Of a DNA stretch of 64,000 bases, positions 62,156 through 64,000 are shown piece by piece. The notes under the pieces were generated by a model. It made no database searches. It was given only the letters and a program-made list of their open reading frames with translations, and was not told where the DNA came from. Both the position numbers and the translations under genes were made by a program. Source of the DNA: Antennarius striatus (taxonomy: Eukaryota > Chordata > Actinopteri > Lophiiformes > Antennariidae); the NCBI RefSeq assembly GCF_040054535.1, contig NC_090782.1, forward strand, positions 19,809,001 to 19,873,000. The letters are read 5' to 3'. Positions within the stretch are counted from its first letter, which is position 1, and every line of letters starts with the position of its first letter.

Positions 62156-64000
62156 CTACATGAAGTTCCTGACCGCACAAACCCCAAGAAAGAGAAGACT
62201 TTCTAAGTGGATGATGCTTTGGCCTCAGCTGGTAGACACTTATAACTGGTGACACTACTGGACTGCCAGCACTTCTTCATCCATCCCAATCCACCGCGCT
62301 CAAGTGGGTCAAATCTGACCGTATAATCACTATCAAGGCTTTGTTGGGATTTGAATTCAGTTCCAGCTCACATCAAATCATTTTAATGACTTTAAGCAAA
62401 CACACACATCGCTTCCCTTCAGTCACTTTTACTATAATAAAGTTTTTAACATGTTTGAAGTGTTTGTTTCTTCATGTATTCATTATACGTCGTGGTTTGT
62501 TTGTTTTTGGGGGTATTTCCTATTGCTAATGGTGATCAGTGAGATCAACCAGTTGGAAGTGGTTTCTCTTCACTGGGAGGATGTCGTTTTTAATCATCCA
62601 TGCTGATTAATTTATTTCAATGATCTAATTTTTCATGGGCTTTTAATCTTGTAGTTAGGTTGTAAAGTGGTCCAGTACAGCTTTGTCATGGTGACGGCTG
62701 ATGTAATATGTTCATCCTCTGTGGTTAGTGATTACCCTGGCAAACTATAAAATCAGTTCCAGATGAAGCTTTGACGTGAATAACAGAAAATGTGAAAATT
62801 ATAAATTAGGGACCAAGAAGTCTTGGTGATGGATGAGTCTACGGTGTCAATAAGCTGTCATCTTCATCATTAGTCAGGATGATTTCAAGTATTTGTAGAA
62901 CCAGGGGTAAGCAGTATTTTTGTCGCTTGTGGCCAGAAACAGGTATCGACCATAATGACACACTGGGAGTGTTGAGGTGAGTCACAGGTAACTGGAGGAA
63001 CAAATCACAACAACCAACCGCCAATCATTTTCTGGTGAGTAATAAATATAATTTACCGTCTCATCACACCTGGAGAATTTAAGTTTCCACCCACAGACTG
63101 AAAAACAGGAGTTGGTTTCATCCAAATAATACTTATGGCAAGTCGTCAGACATTAGACGACTAAAAATACAAGACTAGAATAAACATTTCACCAAACAGC
63201 GTGTAATCAAACGGGATATCGCCATCAGGTCAGTGGTGAAACGGCCTGACCTCATGTCATCATCAGTCACTCTGCCTGGTCGACTCGAGTGAAACTGCAG
63301 CATCCAGCAAAACACGCAGCAAAGCAAACACACACGTGGTGTGTGTACTGGTCATGGCCCTCTGGGATGTTTCAGATTGTCGTTCTTAGAAATCAGGTAA
63401 TGCGAAAAGTGGGTTCCGGAACGACGACGCTGACTCAGCACAAAGTTCATCAAGGAACCACAGAATTAACCTGAACTCAAGGTGGATTATAATTTTAATC
63501 TAATGTTTGGACTTCATCCTCAGGATCAGCTGTTAACTCATTAGCCAGAATGATTTTTTTCTAATTCAATTCTATAAAAAAGAAGAAGCCATCTTCTGTC
63601 TACTGAATTATAAACTACACAACCCAGCTCACCTCTAACACCCTTCCTGGGTGTTGCTGACTCGTACTTGTCAGCATGAGTTTGATCACAGGCAGTCAGT
63701 GCAGAACGATGTGTCCCGTCCATCCAGAGGAAACATCACGTCATCACCTCGACAGGGATTTCCTGTGCAAGAGAATAAAATAAAACAGGTTTAATTTCAT
63801 GGATGCTAAATAACAAACTGTGTAAATACGTGTTACACGTGTTTCGTCTGGACCCCTGCAGTGTTTAGATCTGAAGCCATGTCTGCAGCCGTGACACGTG
63901 CAGCGTATGTTTCCATACTATAAATACCTCTGGTTTCGTTTTCGTTCCTCGTCCTCCAGCCCAGACCCGTGGATGATAACCCACACCCACTACCCACACG

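Overview
The window is nuclear DNA from a vertebrate, almost certainly a ray-finned (teleost) fish. The evidence is split protein-coding genes with GT-AG introns, an AT-rich background, very dense microsatellites ((CA)n, (ATT)n, (GATA)n, (AATC)n), and remnants of retrotransposons and MITE-like elements of the kinds common in teleosts. There is no operon, CRISPR or prokaryotic signal.

Three genes are supported, all in the first half. (1) Bases 781-8085 on + carry the last four coding exons of a Homer scaffold gene (C-terminal coiled coil; probably homer3), whose 5' part lies outside the window. (2) Bases 11870-13444 on - carry a complete four-exon coding sequence for uba52, ubiquitin fused to ribosomal protein eL40, with exactly 128 codons. 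Its promoter region near 13.9 kb has a composite ETS/CRE motif. (3) Bases 20.85-31.6 kb on + carry arrdc2, an alpha-arrestin with two C-terminal PPxY motifs. The genes lie as homer3 (+), uba52 (-), arrdc2 (+). All three human counterparts are on 19p13.11, so linkage supports the assignments.

The most interesting locus is arrdc2. Three separate first coding exons (21772-22024, 25989-26262, 28231-28504) all end in the same splice phase and can all join the same downstream exon at 29849. The second and third arose from a tandem duplication of about 2.2 kb that copied promoter, exon and part of the intron. The third copy keeps its frame, length and donor but has lost a conserved alpha-arrestin segment. 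The second copy has a 20-bp-arm inverted repeat just upstream of its ATG, and the third copy keeps only one arm of it.

Bases 32-64 kb show no supportable coding gene. They hold decayed non-LTR retrotransposons, a dispersed tRNA-like/SINE-like repeat with (TGAA)n tails, a 524-bp palindromic element, long microsatellites, and one CpG-rich stretch (about 57.96-58.50 kb) that may be the promoter of an unseen gene. Bases 14-17 kb hold an RTE-type LINE fragment and a 278-bp TA-flanked MITE.
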